64,000 nt of DNA from Acinetobacter sp. A47 (GTDB taxonomy: Bacteria; Pseudomonadota; Gammaproteobacteria; Pseudomonadales; Moraxellaceae), in assembly GCF_000805455.1 (NCBI RefSeq), contig NZ_JSUS01000009.1, forward strand, positions 62,001 to 126,000. The letters run 5' to 3'. The notes beneath the pieces are model-generated. The model did no database searches. It had not been told where the DNA came from and worked only from the letters and a program-made list of their open reading frames with translations. How positions within the stretch are numbered: position 1 is the first letter of the stretch; every line of letters starts with the position of its first letter. The position numbers and the translations under genes are program-made. This document shows positions 44,498 to 53,206 of the stretch, one piece after another.

Positions 44498-45958
44498 ATG
44501 ACACTTCTACAAACACAACAATTTAATGATGCTGCATCCGAACACATGCATACCGTTTTCCGCCAACAACGAGCTGCCTTTGACGCAACGCCCTATCCGG
44601 ATTTAGAACATCGCCGTTCAAAAATATCTGCCATCAAGAAACAGGTCATCCGTTATCAGGAAGTCATTGCCAATGCCGTGAATACCGATTTTGGCTCAAG
44701 ATCTAAAGATGAAACCAAACTGCTTGATCTGCTGGGGCTGGTTCTGGAAGCCGAACATGCAATTCACCATGTAAAACACTGGATGCGCCCAAGCAAACGT
44801 CATACAGAATTATTGTTTTTATCGAACCAATTGCATGTGCAATACCAGCCTAAAGGCGTAGTGGGAGTAATTGTCCCCTGGAATTTCCCGGTTTATCTGG
44901 CCCTTGCACCATTGATTATGGCAATTGCTGCAGGCAACCGGGTAATGATCAAATTATCTGAAGTTACCCCGGCCACCAATGCGGTTATCAAACGTATGCT
45001 GGCCGAGATTTTTGCCGAAGATGAAGTTGCCGTTTTTGGTGAAGAGATTGTAGATCCAGCCCAGTTTACAGCCTTGCCGTTTAATCACATTATATTTACC
45101 GGCTCGCCAGCGATCGGCCGTGTAGTGATGCGTGCCGCAGCAGACCACCTGACCCCTGTCACCTTAGAACTGGGAGGAAAATCTCCAGCCCTGGTCAGCC
45201 GCAACTATCCGTTGGCAGATGCAGCAAAACGGATCTTGCACGGCAAGGCCACCAATAGCGGCCAGATCTGCGTGGCTCCCGACTATGCGCTGGTACCCAA
45301 AGAAAAGGTAGATGCCTTTGTTGCTGAATGCCAGTCCAGCTTTATGACCATGTATGGGGCCGGTTTTAGCAGTAACAGCAATTACACCTCGATTATAAAC
45401 GAACGGCATCTTAACCGTTTGCTGGATATTCTGGAGGATGCCAAGGCCAAAGGTGCCGATGTGATTGTGTGCGGCGAATATGACCGGACCAGAGATGCAC
45501 GGCGCATGCCGGTCCATATTGTGCTCAATTGCACCCCAGACATGCGCATTCTCAAAGAAGAACTGTTTGGCCCAGTGCTGCCGGTAGTGGCCTACGATAC
45601 TTTAGATGAGGCGATCCAGTATATTCGTGCAGGCGAAAGACCACTGGCTTTGTACTGCTTCAGTCTGGATGCCCATGAACGCGATAATATCCTGAAACAG
45701 ACCCACTCCGGTGGTGTAACCATCAATGACTGGGGCTGGCATGTTGTCAATCACGATGCACCTTTTGGCGGTATTGGCAACTCAGGTATGGGAACCTATC
45801 ATGGCGAAGAAGGCTTCCGCGAGCTTTCACATGCAAAAACAGTGTTTGCACGTCACCGTTTCTTTCCTACCCAGCTGTTCTACCCGCCTTATGGTACCTG
45901 GGTACAAAAAATGGCATTACGTTTCTTCTTAAAACAGGGTGATCCGGATTTAAAATAA
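44498..45958 (+). CDS. aldehyde dehydrogenase, coniferyl-aldehyde dehydrogenase type
   Basis: 486 residues from the ATG at 44498, which follows GGAG with 5-nt spacing; the frame is open to 44453. NAD(P)-dependent ALDH with the general-base Glu in LELGGKSPAL and the catalytic Cys in NSGQICVAPDY. PWNFPVYLALAPL and the C-terminal SGGVTINDWGWHV with APFGGIGNSGMG fit the coniferyl aldehyde (CalB-like) group. It probably oxidises aromatic or medium-chain aldehydes; the real substrate is open. A terminator follows. Confidence 0.82.
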   Translation: MTLLQTQQFNDAASEHMHTVFRQQRAAFDATPYPDLEHRRSKISAIKKQVIRYQEVIANAVNTDFGSRSKDETKLLDLLGLVLEAEHAIHHVKHWMRPSKRHTELLFLSNQLHVQYQPKGVVGVIVPWNFPVYLALAPLIMAIAAGNRVMIKLSEVTPATNAVIKRMLAEIFAEDEVAVFGEEIVDPAQFTALPFNHIIFTGSPAIGRVVMRAAADHLTPVTLELGGKSPALVSRNYPLADAAKRILHGKATNSGQICVAPDYALVPKEKVDAFVAECQSSFMTMYGAGFSSNSNYTSIINERHLNRLLDILEDAKAKGADVIVCGEYDRTRDARRMPVHIVLNCTPDMRILKEELFGPVLPVVAYDTLDEAIQYIRAGERPLALYCFSLDAHERDNILKQTHSGGVTINDWGWHVVNHDAPFGGIGNSGMGTYHGEEGFRELSHAKTVFARHRFFPTQLFYPPYGTWVQKMALRFFLKQGDPDLK

Positions 45959-45971
45959 TTCTTTTAATCTT

Positions 45972-45998
45972 AAAGAGAGCCTGATGCTCTCTTTGCAT
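45972..45998 (+). terminator. terminator of the aldehyde dehydrogenase gene
   Basis: AAAGAGAGC / GCTCTCTTT, a 9-bp stem with a CTGAT loop, 14 bp after the stop. Confidence 0.75.
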
Positions 45999-46005
45999 TT
46001 TCGCT

Positions 46006-46272
46006 TTAAGACCGGCCCGGAAAACCTAGTCCGATGCCTGCAAAGATCAAAGTATCGTGAGGGTAAATGGCAGAACCGCCAATCTTGCTCCTCAGCTTTT
46101 TGACTACAATGCGAAGACAATCAGTGTCCTGTTCATGGCTCATGCCCATGATCCGGTCATGATCTGTTTTTGGGGCACGATCTGGCCTGGGTGATGAACC
46201 AACACGGCCAGAAACTGAAATTCTTTTGTAGTTAAAATATAACACTCATCCCCGCTAGCAGTGAGCTCCTAC
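46006..46272 (-). pseudogene. decayed C-terminal domain of a KdpE-like response regulator
   Basis: Read on the minus strand, one frame gives ILTTKEFQFLAVLVHHPGQI then VPQKQIM, and after a shift the next frame gives MSHEQDTDCLRIVVKKLRSK followed by a degraded GIGLGF. Together these are the winged helix of an OmpR-class regulator of the KdpE type (LT..EF..L..LV..PG, then T..LRI.V..LR.K and GIGYRF). A frameshift with an in-frame TGA, an upstream TAG and loss of the receiver domain make it non-functional. No kdpD or kdpFABC is adjacent. Confidence 0.7.
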
Positions 46273-46759
46273 AGCCCATTCATTTAAAAACAGGTCATCT
46301 GAACATAAAGATAGACCAACTGAAGTGTCTATATTGAGAAAAGCAGCTGGCGTAAATTTTGTGTAAAATTATTCGAAATTGTGCGAATGCGTTTAAAAAT
46401 TTACCAAAAGTGAAAATATGGAGAAAAAAATCTCATTTTTTACAAAAAATCTTTGACCAAATAAAAATCTTTTTTTTGAAAACGGCAAACATAAATGATT
46501 ATTATTTTAAAATAATAATTTATATTTTTCATTGCATTACCAATAAAAACACATATGTATATAAATTTTTTAAGTTTTATTTTTATCCAGTTTCAAAAAA
46601 AACGGGATACTACACAGTTCATTTAGAACATTTACTCTTATTTTAATTATGGTATTTTTGTTACATGAAGTTATAGCCAATCACGATAGATAACGTTTTT
46701 GTTGTCCGATCATAGCTTCTTAACACTTAAGAATCTTGAAGTTCAAGGAAAGATTAACA
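46273..46759. other. AT-rich region upstream of the first FadL-like gene
   Basis: Nearly 490 bases of strongly AT-rich DNA. A 95-codon frame (46359-46646) is a Phe/Lys/Tyr/Ile-rich product of base composition and I reject it. The promoter of the FadL-like gene must lie at the right end. Confidence 0.45.
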
Positions 46760-48253
46760 ATGAAACTAAAACATCTTAGCACTGCAATGATTTTAGCAAC
46801 GCTACCTGCAACTGGAGTATTTGCAGCTGCGTTAGACCGTTCAGGTCAATCTATGTCTGCTTTTTTACAGCCGGGTAACTATTTTGAAGCGGGGATTTCT
46901 GTTCTAGACCCAACAGTTAAAGGTCAGGAAGCAGGTACATCACAAACTAAACGTAAAATTGGCGATATGGGTGATGACTATTATTTCCCAAGCGCAGCCT
47001 TAAAACTTCAACTCACCGATAAATTCTCTTTTGGTCTACTGTATGACCAGCCTTATGGTGCAGATGCACAATACACAGGAAATAACGTTTTTGTATCCAA
47101 TCCTGGTACAGATACCGTTTTACCCCAGGATCGTTTAGATGCCCTAGCAGACGCAGGTAAAGCGAAAGTTGCTGCTTATATGCAATCAGATGCAGCAAAA
47201 CAAGCCATTGGCGCTTTAATGTCAAAAGGGATGACTCAACAAGCTGCGACTCAGGCGGTACTTGCTGAGGCTAGCAAACCATTGCTCGCTATGCAAAAAG
47301 GTCTTGCTGATGCCAATGCATCTTTAGGTGTGGGCAATACTGCTGTAGAGGTTGATACCCAGAATATTTCACTTGTGTTTGGCTACCAACCGATTCCAAA
47401 CGTCAATCTCTATGCAGGTGGCGTATATCAAACTGTAAAAGGTAAAGTAAACCTACGCGGTACTGCTTATAGTATTTACAATGGTTATGATGCTGATATT
47501 AAAGAAACAGGCGGTGCTGGTTGGTTAGTTGGTGCGGCTTATCAGATTCCTGAAATTGCATTAAAAGCATCAGTCACTTATCGTTCTGAAATTGATCACA
47601 AAGTTAATATTAATGAAAAATTCTCAGTAACCTCAGCATTAACCAGTAATCCTGCTGTTCTTGCCGGTTTACTTGGTGTAACTCCTGAACAGGCATTAGC
47701 TCAAGCTCAAGCACTTGAAGAAGGTAGTGCTGGTAAAAAAACCAAAATTACAACACCTCAATCAGTCAACCTAGATTTCCAAACGGGGATCATGGCAAAT
47801 ACGGTTGCATTTGCAAATGTTCGCTGGGTGAACTGGAAAGACTTCGCAATTCAACCATATAAGTTTGGCTTATTATCCAAACAAATTGGTGGTTTAGTTG
47901 GCCGTCCAAATGGCTTTAATCTGGTTGAATATTCTGATGATCAATGGTCTGTAAACGCAGGTGTGGGCCGCAAGCTTAGCGAACAATGGGCAGGTAATGT
48001 CTCTGTTGGTTGGGACTCTGGCGCAGGTAATCCGGTAACTACCCTTGGTCCGACAGAAGGTTATTGGAATGTTGGTGTAGGTTTACAATATAGCCCGACT
48101 CCTGCAACCTTCATTGCAGGCGGTGTAAAATACTTCTGGTTGGGTGATGCAAAAGCACAAACAGGTGCTCAGGCAGGTGGTAATGATTACGTTGCGAAAT
48201 TTGAAGATAACAACGCAATCGCTTACGGTTTGAAGATCGGTTATAAATTCTAA
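46760..48253 (+). CDS. FadL-family outer-membrane transporter, copy 1 (long)
   Basis: 497 residues from the ATG at 46760 behind AAGGAAAG; the frame extends to 46736. A signal peptide ends near TGVFA. The mature start AALDRSGQSMSAFLQPGNYFEAG and the barrel pattern with a terminal GLKIGYKF are FadL/OmpP1-like, for long-chain fatty acids or other hydrophobic solutes. Compared with the adjacent paralogue it has an Ala-rich helical insert of about 80 residues after YTGNN (about residues 110-190) and a second insert of about 20 residues near residue 310. A terminator separates the two genes. Confidence 0.87.
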   Translation: MKLKHLSTAMILATLPATGVFAAALDRSGQSMSAFLQPGNYFEAGISVLDPTVKGQEAGTSQTKRKIGDMGDDYYFPSAALKLQLTDKFSFGLLYDQPYGADAQYTGNNVFVSNPGTDTVLPQDRLDALADAGKAKVAAYMQSDAAKQAIGALMSKGMTQQAATQAVLAEASKPLLAMQKGLADANASLGVGNTAVEVDTQNISLVFGYQPIPNVNLYAGGVYQTVKGKVNLRGTAYSIYNGYDADIKETGGAGWLVGAAYQIPEIALKASVTYRSEIDHKVNINEKFSVTSALTSNPAVLAGLLGVTPEQALAQAQALEEGSAGKKTKITTPQSVNLDFQTGIMANTVAFANVRWVNWKDFAIQPYKFGLLSKQIGGLVGRPNGFNLVEYSDDQWSVNAGVGRKLSEQWAGNVSVGWDSGAGNPVTTLGPTEGYWNVGVGLQYSPTPATFIAGGVKYFWLGDAKAQTGAQAGGNDYVAKFEDNNAIAYGLKIGYKF

Positions 48254-48270
48254 TCCATCTCTAAATACAC

Positions 48271-48300
48271 AAAGGCCATCTCCGGATGGCCTTTTTTTAT
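48271..48300 (+). terminator. terminator between the FadL-like genes
   Basis: AAAGGCCATC / GATGGCCTTT, a 10-bp stem with a TCCG loop, followed by TTTT. Confidence 0.9.
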
Positions 48301-48507
48301 ACATAGATCATGAAGAAAATCAAAATCATAGATTAATAAGATCGGATTAACCCAATATTCGGAAACATCAAGATAAAATGTAAATGCTCAAGCACTTTTG
48401 GTGACCTTGCCAGTTCATTTATTGACATTTGTAAAATATTTAAGCGAATAAAAATTATGATACTTTTCGCGCCATTCTGTTACAAAGTGATTTGAGAGAA
48501 CATATTA

Positions 48508-49737
48508 ATGAAGCTGAATGCTATTCAAACGGCTCTTCTACTTAGCTTGGTTCCTACAACGACAACATTCGCCGCAGCACTGGATCGCTCAGGCCAATCA
48601 ATTGCAGCTTTTTTACAGCCAAATAATTATTTTGAAGCGGGCATCACGGTTCTTGATCCGAACGTATCCGGTAAAGATCTCTCGCAAAATCATACGGGCA
48701 ATATGGCGAACCATTATTACTCGCCTAATGCTGCCTTAAAAATTCAGGCAACCGACAAATTTTCAATTGGTTTGATCTATGACCAGCCTTATGGTGCCGA
48801 TGCAGAATATACGGGTCATAGTAACTTTATCGAAAGCCGCCCTGTCCCGTTTAAAGGTGGCACATCAGTTACCGTAGATACTGAAAACTTAAACCTGTTA
48901 TTCGGTTACCAACCGAACCAGAACTGGAACCTCTATGCCGGCGCAGTTTACCAAACGCTAGACAGTACCGTATTACTACGCGGTCAAAGCTATAGTGCGT
49001 ATAGTGGCTATGATTTTAAAACAGGCCGTGATGAAGCTGTAGGCTGGTTAGCGGGTGTAGCTTACCAGATTCCTGAAATTGCACTTAAAGCCTCATTAAC
49101 CTACCGTGCCAAAATCAAGCATGAAATGAATGCTTATGAAAAGCATGGTATTGCAGGCATGACAGGTAATGCTGGTTTTGATGCGGTTTTAAATAAAATC
49201 AATAATGCCGAAGGCGTAACAGAAATTACCACACCGCAATCGGTCAATCTCGACTTCCAAACCGGAATCATGAAAGATACAGTGGCATTTGCGAATTTAC
49301 GCTGGGTGAACTGGAAAGATTTTGCCATTCGTCCGTATAAGTTTGGTGCTGCTTCAACTTTACCACCAATTATTGCCTCAACAGGTAAAAAAGACGGTTT
49401 TGATCTGGTTGCTTATACCGAAGATCAATACTCGATTACCGCAGGTGTCGGACATAAACTGAATGATCAATGGGCTGGTAATGTATCCGTCGGCTGGGAC
49501 TCTGGTGCGGGTAACCCGGTGACGACATTAGGACCAACCGAAGGTTACTGGAATGTCGGCTTAGGTCTACAGTATAGCCCTGCCCCAAATTACTTTATTG
49601 CAGGCGGCGTGAAATATTTCTGGCTAGGTGATGCCAAGGCACAATCTGGCTCACAGTTTAATACCCCGGGTTATGTGGCTGAATTTGAAAACAATGATGC
49701 GATCGCCTATGGTCTAAAGATTGGCTATAAGTTCTAA
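48508..49737 (+). CDS. FadL-family outer-membrane transporter, copy 2 (short)
   Basis: 409 residues with a signal peptide (cut near TTFAA) and the mature start AALDRSGQSIAAFLQPNNYF. It is co-linear with copy 1 and nearly identical in long C-terminal stretches such as WAGNVSVGWDSGAGNPVTTL and GGVKYFWLGDAKAQ. It ends in GLKIGYKF. It has its own promoter region (254 bp gap with an intervening terminator), so the tandem pair may be expressed differently. The role is uptake of fatty acids or hydrocarbons, inferred from the family. Confidence 0.87.
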   Translation: MKLNAIQTALLLSLVPTTTTFAAALDRSGQSIAAFLQPNNYFEAGITVLDPNVSGKDLSQNHTGNMANHYYSPNAALKIQATDKFSIGLIYDQPYGADAEYTGHSNFIESRPVPFKGGTSVTVDTENLNLLFGYQPNQNWNLYAGAVYQTLDSTVLLRGQSYSAYSGYDFKTGRDEAVGWLAGVAYQIPEIALKASLTYRAKIKHEMNAYEKHGIAGMTGNAGFDAVLNKINNAEGVTEITTPQSVNLDFQTGIMKDTVAFANLRWVNWKDFAIRPYKFGAASTLPPIIASTGKKDGFDLVAYTEDQYSITAGVGHKLNDQWAGNVSVGWDSGAGNPVTTLGPTEGYWNVGLGLQYSPAPNYFIAGGVKYFWLGDAKAQSGSQFNTPGYVAEFENNDAIAYGLKIGYKF

Positions 49738-49794
49738 GCAATCTCCCTTAACCCTGAGCCACGACTGAAGTAGCGCAAGGTTAAAAAGGAACCA

Positions 49795-49821
49795 CCCTCC
49801 TTTTCTAAAGGAGGGCTGGGG
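49795..49821 (+). repeat. REP-like palindrome, divergent copy 4
   Basis: CCCTCCTTT-tct-AAAGGAGGG (49795-49815) followed by CTGGGG. It has the same plan as the copies at 4.6-5.1 kb (9-bp arms, 3-nt loop, CCCTC end, GGG-rich tail) and sits between convergent genes. Confidence 0.65.
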
Positions 49822-49829
49822 AAGATTCT

Positions 49830-50447
49830 TTACTCGGGAATGTCACGTTGAGATACAGAACGGATCGCCTGCTTTAATGCCTCATAGCCATGCAATGGTG
49901 GGAACTGTGGAAATTCGGCAATAACATTGGCAGGCGCATCAAACAAGAAACCGTGATCAGCCTCACCCAGCATGGTGGTGTCGTTATAAGAGTCGCCTGC
50001 TGCAATGACACGGAAATTCAGACCATGCAATGCTTTTACTGCCTGACGCTTCTGATCCGGCTGGCGTAATTTATAGGCAGTGATCATGCCATTTTCATCA
50101 GTTTCAAGTTTATGACAGAAGATCGTCGGCCATCCTAACTGTTTCATCAATGGATGTGCAAACTCATAGAAAGTATCAGATAAAATAATCAGCTGAAAAT
50201 GCGTACGCACCCACTCAACAAACTCTTTTGCACCTTCAAATGGTCCCATCTCTGCAATCACGGCCTGAATATCATTTAAGCCTAAACCATGCTGCTTGAG
50301 GATATTCAGGCGCTGCGTCATGAGCACATCATAATCCGGAATATCACGTGTGGTGGCTTCGAGTTCTTTAATCCCTGTTTTTTTTGCAAAGTTAATCCAG
50401 ATTTCCGGAACTAACACCCCTTCAAGATCCAGGCATACGATTTCCAT
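49830..50447 (-). CDS. thrH: phosphoserine phosphatase / homoserine phosphotransferase ThrH
   Basis: 205-residue HAD-superfamily enzyme. It begins EIVCLDLEGVLVPEIW, where ThrH has the nucleophile Asp in DLEG, and continues with LSDTFYEFAHPLMKQLGWPT (motif II Ser/Thr) and AAGDSYNDTTMLGEAD (motif IV). Its length equals that of ThrH. It dephosphorylates phosphoserine and can transfer phosphate to homoserine. It converges on the second FadL-like gene. Confidence 0.9.
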   Translation of the reverse strand: MEIVCLDLEGVLVPEIWINFAKKTGIKELEATTRDIPDYDVLMTQRLNILKQHGLGLNDIQAVIAEMGPFEGAKEFVEWVRTHFQLIILSDTFYEFAHPLMKQLGWPTIFCHKLETDENGMITAYKLRQPDQKRQAVKALHGLNFRVIAAGDSYNDTTMLGEADHGFLFDAPANVIAEFPQFPPLHGYEALKQAIRSVSQRDIPE

Positions 50448-50655
50448 GCTTATTCAACTATCCTATGTGTTAAAAATTGCGCTAGTTTAGCATGGAGACC
50501 TGCTCAACAATTGCCCTTTTTTCATTCCCTAACCATAGATTTTTTGAATAAGAATTTCCTTCATGGACATATCCGGCCAGTCATAATTGCATTACTATAT
50601 GGAGCAATGTGTCGTGTAAACGATAAAGACCGATAAGCATAAAAGGCAACGTGTT

Positions 50656-51276
50656 ATGACTTTAAACCTGGATCAAATCAATACAGAATTTGGCAATGAT
50701 GCTGAAAAACTCATTGAGTGGGCATTAAGCCTGAATGAAAAAGCCATCGTGACAACGAATTTCCGTCCATTTGAAGCTGTCATTTTGCATATGTTGACCC
50801 GTGTCAAACCGGATATCCAGGTGGTCTGGATGGACAATGGCTACAATACCGAAACCACATATAAATATGTAGATGAAATTAGCAAGTTACTCAACCTGAA
50901 TCTGCTGACCTACCTGCCAAAACGTTCACGTGCCCATCGTGAAGCCCTGGAAGGCCCTGTACCGGCACTAGATGACCCAAAACATGAAGCCTTTACAGCA
51001 GAAGTAAAACTAGAGCCTTTTGAACGTGCCTTACGTGAAACGGCGCCTAAAGTCTGGTTTACGGCTTTACGTGCCACAGATACTGCTGTGCGTGCAGAAA
51101 TGGACCCTGTCAGTATTAATCCGGATGGCCTGATCAAGGTTGCGCCATTATTAAAATGGACCTCAAAAGATCTGTGGGAATACATGCAAAAACATAATTT
51201 ACCGGACAATGAAGATTACTTTGATCCGACCAAAGGCGAAGAGCATCGTGAATGCGGCTTGCACTTAAGTCACTAA
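50656..51276 (+). CDS. cysH: phosphoadenylylsulfate reductase, compact form
   Basis: 206 residues of the PAPS/APS reductase family, which reduces activated sulfate to sulfite with thioredoxin. VVWMDNGYNTETTYKY and WFTALRATDTAVRAEMDPVS match family motifs, and the catalytic Cys is in the C-terminal ECGLHLSH. This is the only Cys in the protein, so the iron-sulfur cluster Cys pairs of APS reductases are absent and it should be the PAPS type. The segment before ECGLH is shorter than in E. coli CysH (244 residues). Confidence 0.88.
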   Translation: MTLNLDQINTEFGNDAEKLIEWALSLNEKAIVTTNFRPFEAVILHMLTRVKPDIQVVWMDNGYNTETTYKYVDEISKLLNLNLLTYLPKRSRAHREALEGPVPALDDPKHEAFTAEVKLEPFERALRETAPKVWFTALRATDTAVRAEMDPVSINPDGLIKVAPLLKWTSKDLWEYMQKHNLPDNEDYFDPTKGEEHRECGLHLSH

Positions 51277-51291
51277 TCTATGCCCTGCATT

Positions 51292-51327
51292 AAAATAAAA
51301 CCACTGATTCGTCAGTGGTTTTATTTT
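51292..51327 (+). terminator. cysH terminator
   Basis: A perfect 16-bp stem (51292-51307 with 51312-51327) closed by a TTCG tetraloop; it works in either direction. Confidence 0.93.
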
Positions 51328-51465
51328 TCCTGACTCGCTTGTCTAAAGTCATATTTTAACCAGAACAAACAGTATATACTGCGCAGGACGGTTCAATAAT
51401 ACAAATAAGTCTCCCTTTCACCAGAGGGTGTCTTAGAAAAAATGCGATAAGAGGCTAGATCTGCT

Positions 51466-52854
51466 ATGCGCCCACTACATCCGATTGATTTTATCTTTCT
51501 CTCCCTCGAGAAAAGGCAGCAACCTATGCATGTAGGCGGGTTGTTCCTGTTTGAGCTGCCAGAGAATGCTTCACCTACCTTCGTACATGATCTAGTCAAT
51601 GAAATCCGCCAGTCAAAAAGTATCCCTGTTCCACCCTTCAACAATCAACTGAACGGCCTGTTCTGGGGTGAAGATAGCGAGTTCGATCTTGACCACCATT
51701 TCCGTCATATTGCCTTACCAAATCCTGGCCGGATCCGTGAGCTACTGGTATATATTTCCCAGCAGCATAGTTCCCTGATTGACCGCGCCAAGCCCCTCTG
51801 GACCTGTGACATTATTGAGGGAATTGAAGGCAACCGTTTTGCCATGTATTTCAAGATTCATCATGCCATGGTGGATGGCGTGGCAGGTATGCGCCTGATC
51901 GAAAAATCCCTGTCACATGATCCTAATGAAAAACATGTAGTCCCGTTATGGTGCGTAGAAGGCAAACGGACCAAGCGTTTAAAGGCACCTAAACCGCCTA
52001 CGGTCAGCAAAATCAAGGGCGTGATGGAAGGCATCAAGTCACAGCTTGAAGTAGCCCCGAAAGTCATGCAGGAGCTGTCGCAAACCATTTTTAAAGAGAT
52101 GGGCAAAAACCCGGACTATGTCTCGACCTTTCAGGCACCACCTTCCATCCTGAATCAGCGTGTCAGTTCTTCGCGCCGTTTTGCTGCACAATCCTTTGAA
52201 CTGGAACGTTTCCGCCGTATTGCAAAATCTCTGGGCGTCACTTTAAATGATGTGATTCTGGCAGTTTGTTCAGGCGCTTTACGGGAGTATCTGCTCAGCC
52301 ACAACAGCTTGCCTAAGAAGCCATTGATTGCAATGGTACCGGCTTCATTACGTACCGATGACTCGGATGTCAGCAACCGGATTACTATGATTCTGGCCAA
52401 TCTGGCGACCCATATCGAAGACCCGATTGAACGTCTGGACATCATTCGCCGTAGCGTACAAAACTCAAAACAGCGTTTTAGCCGCATGACGGCCAATGAA
52501 ATCCTCAACTATAGTGCAGTGGTGTATGGTCCGGCAGGCTTGAATATTGCTTCTGGCATGTTACCTAAACGTCAGGCCTTTAACCTTGTGATTTCCAATG
52601 TACCCGGCCCACGTGAGCCATTGTACTGGAATGGTGCCAAGCTAGATGCGCTCTACCCGGCATCAATTGTGATGGATGGTCAGGCACTCAATATCACCAT
52701 GACAAGCTATCTGGATAAACTGGAAGTCGGTTTGATTGCATGCCGTAACGCATTACCGAAAATGCAGAATTTACTGACTCATCTTGAAGATGAAATTCAA
52801 CGCTTTGAACAGGCGATTGAGAAATTACCGCAACCAGATAAAGTTGCGAACTAA
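51466..52854 (+). CDS. atfA: bifunctional wax ester synthase / diacylglycerol acyltransferase
   Basis: 462 residues. The active-site motif HHAMVDG lies at 132-138, and the start MRPLHPIDFIFLSLEKRQQP and the block NLVISNVPGPREPLYWNGAK match Acinetobacter AtfA almost exactly. It makes wax esters and triacylglycerols from fatty acyl-CoA and alcohols or diacylglycerol, at the inner face of the membrane and on lipid bodies. The gene is monocistronic, between two terminators. Confidence 0.95.
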   Translation: MRPLHPIDFIFLSLEKRQQPMHVGGLFLFELPENASPTFVHDLVNEIRQSKSIPVPPFNNQLNGLFWGEDSEFDLDHHFRHIALPNPGRIRELLVYISQQHSSLIDRAKPLWTCDIIEGIEGNRFAMYFKIHHAMVDGVAGMRLIEKSLSHDPNEKHVVPLWCVEGKRTKRLKAPKPPTVSKIKGVMEGIKSQLEVAPKVMQELSQTIFKEMGKNPDYVSTFQAPPSILNQRVSSSRRFAAQSFELERFRRIAKSLGVTLNDVILAVCSGALREYLLSHNSLPKKPLIAMVPASLRTDDSDVSNRITMILANLATHIEDPIERLDIIRRSVQNSKQRFSRMTANEILNYSAVVYGPAGLNIASGMLPKRQAFNLVISNVPGPREPLYWNGAKLDALYPASIVMDGQALNITMTSYLDKLEVGLIACRNALPKMQNLLTHLEDEIQRFEQAIEKLPQPDKVAN

Positions 52855-52875
52855 ACAACAAAGAGCAGAATAAAT

Positions 52876-52899
52876 TAAGGGGCTTTCGTTAGCCCCTTA
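52876..52899. terminator. bidirectional terminator after atfA
   Basis: TAAGGGGCT / AGCCCCTTA, a 9-bp stem with a TTCGTT loop. It overlaps the stop codon of the small minus-strand gene at 52897. Confidence 0.85.
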
Positions 52900-53073
52900 C
52901 TTTTTAATTGTACGGCAACGCTGTAAGAGCTGATGGCAGGCTGTACGGATCATTGCTGTGGTAATCTGAACTTCTTTACCCTGGCTATCGACCATATAGC
53001 ATGTATTTACAGGATTGCTGTCTAACACATGTTTGAAACCGTGATTCACTAATCTTTCACTCACATTCATCAT
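52897..53073 (-). CDS. small hypothetical protein
   Basis: The open frame reaches 53124, but GAGG lies 6 nt before a double ATG at 53073/53070, giving 58 or 57 residues (MMNVSERLVNHGFKHVLDSN...). It is basic, soluble and contains three Cys. Its stop overlaps the atfA terminator. I do not recognise the family, and expression is supported only by the ribosome-binding site and the terminator. Confidence 0.55.
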   Translation of the reverse strand: MMNVSERLVNHGFKHVLDSNPVNTCYMVDSQGKEVQITTAMIRTACHQLLQRCRTIKK

Positions 53074-53165
53074 TATATACCTCATATTATTTGCTAAGGA
53101 CCTCACAAAGATCCTATGGCTCATTCTATGGTTCTAGTATTTAAAATTCGTGATCGAAAGTAAAA

Positions 53166-53206
53166 TTTCAGTTGTAACAAGGATTAAGCGAAATCTTGTT
53201 ACAACT
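53166..53206 (-). terminator. hairpin after rng
   Basis: AGTTGTAACAAG (53170-53181) and CTTGTTACAACT (53195-53206) form a perfect 12-bp stem with a 13-nt loop directly after the rng stop. The following T-run is weak. Confidence 0.65.

Noticed and set aside
46359-46646. 95-codon frame upstream of the first FadL-like gene
   Set aside because: Phe/Lys/Ile/Tyr-rich translation of very AT-rich DNA with no start signal.
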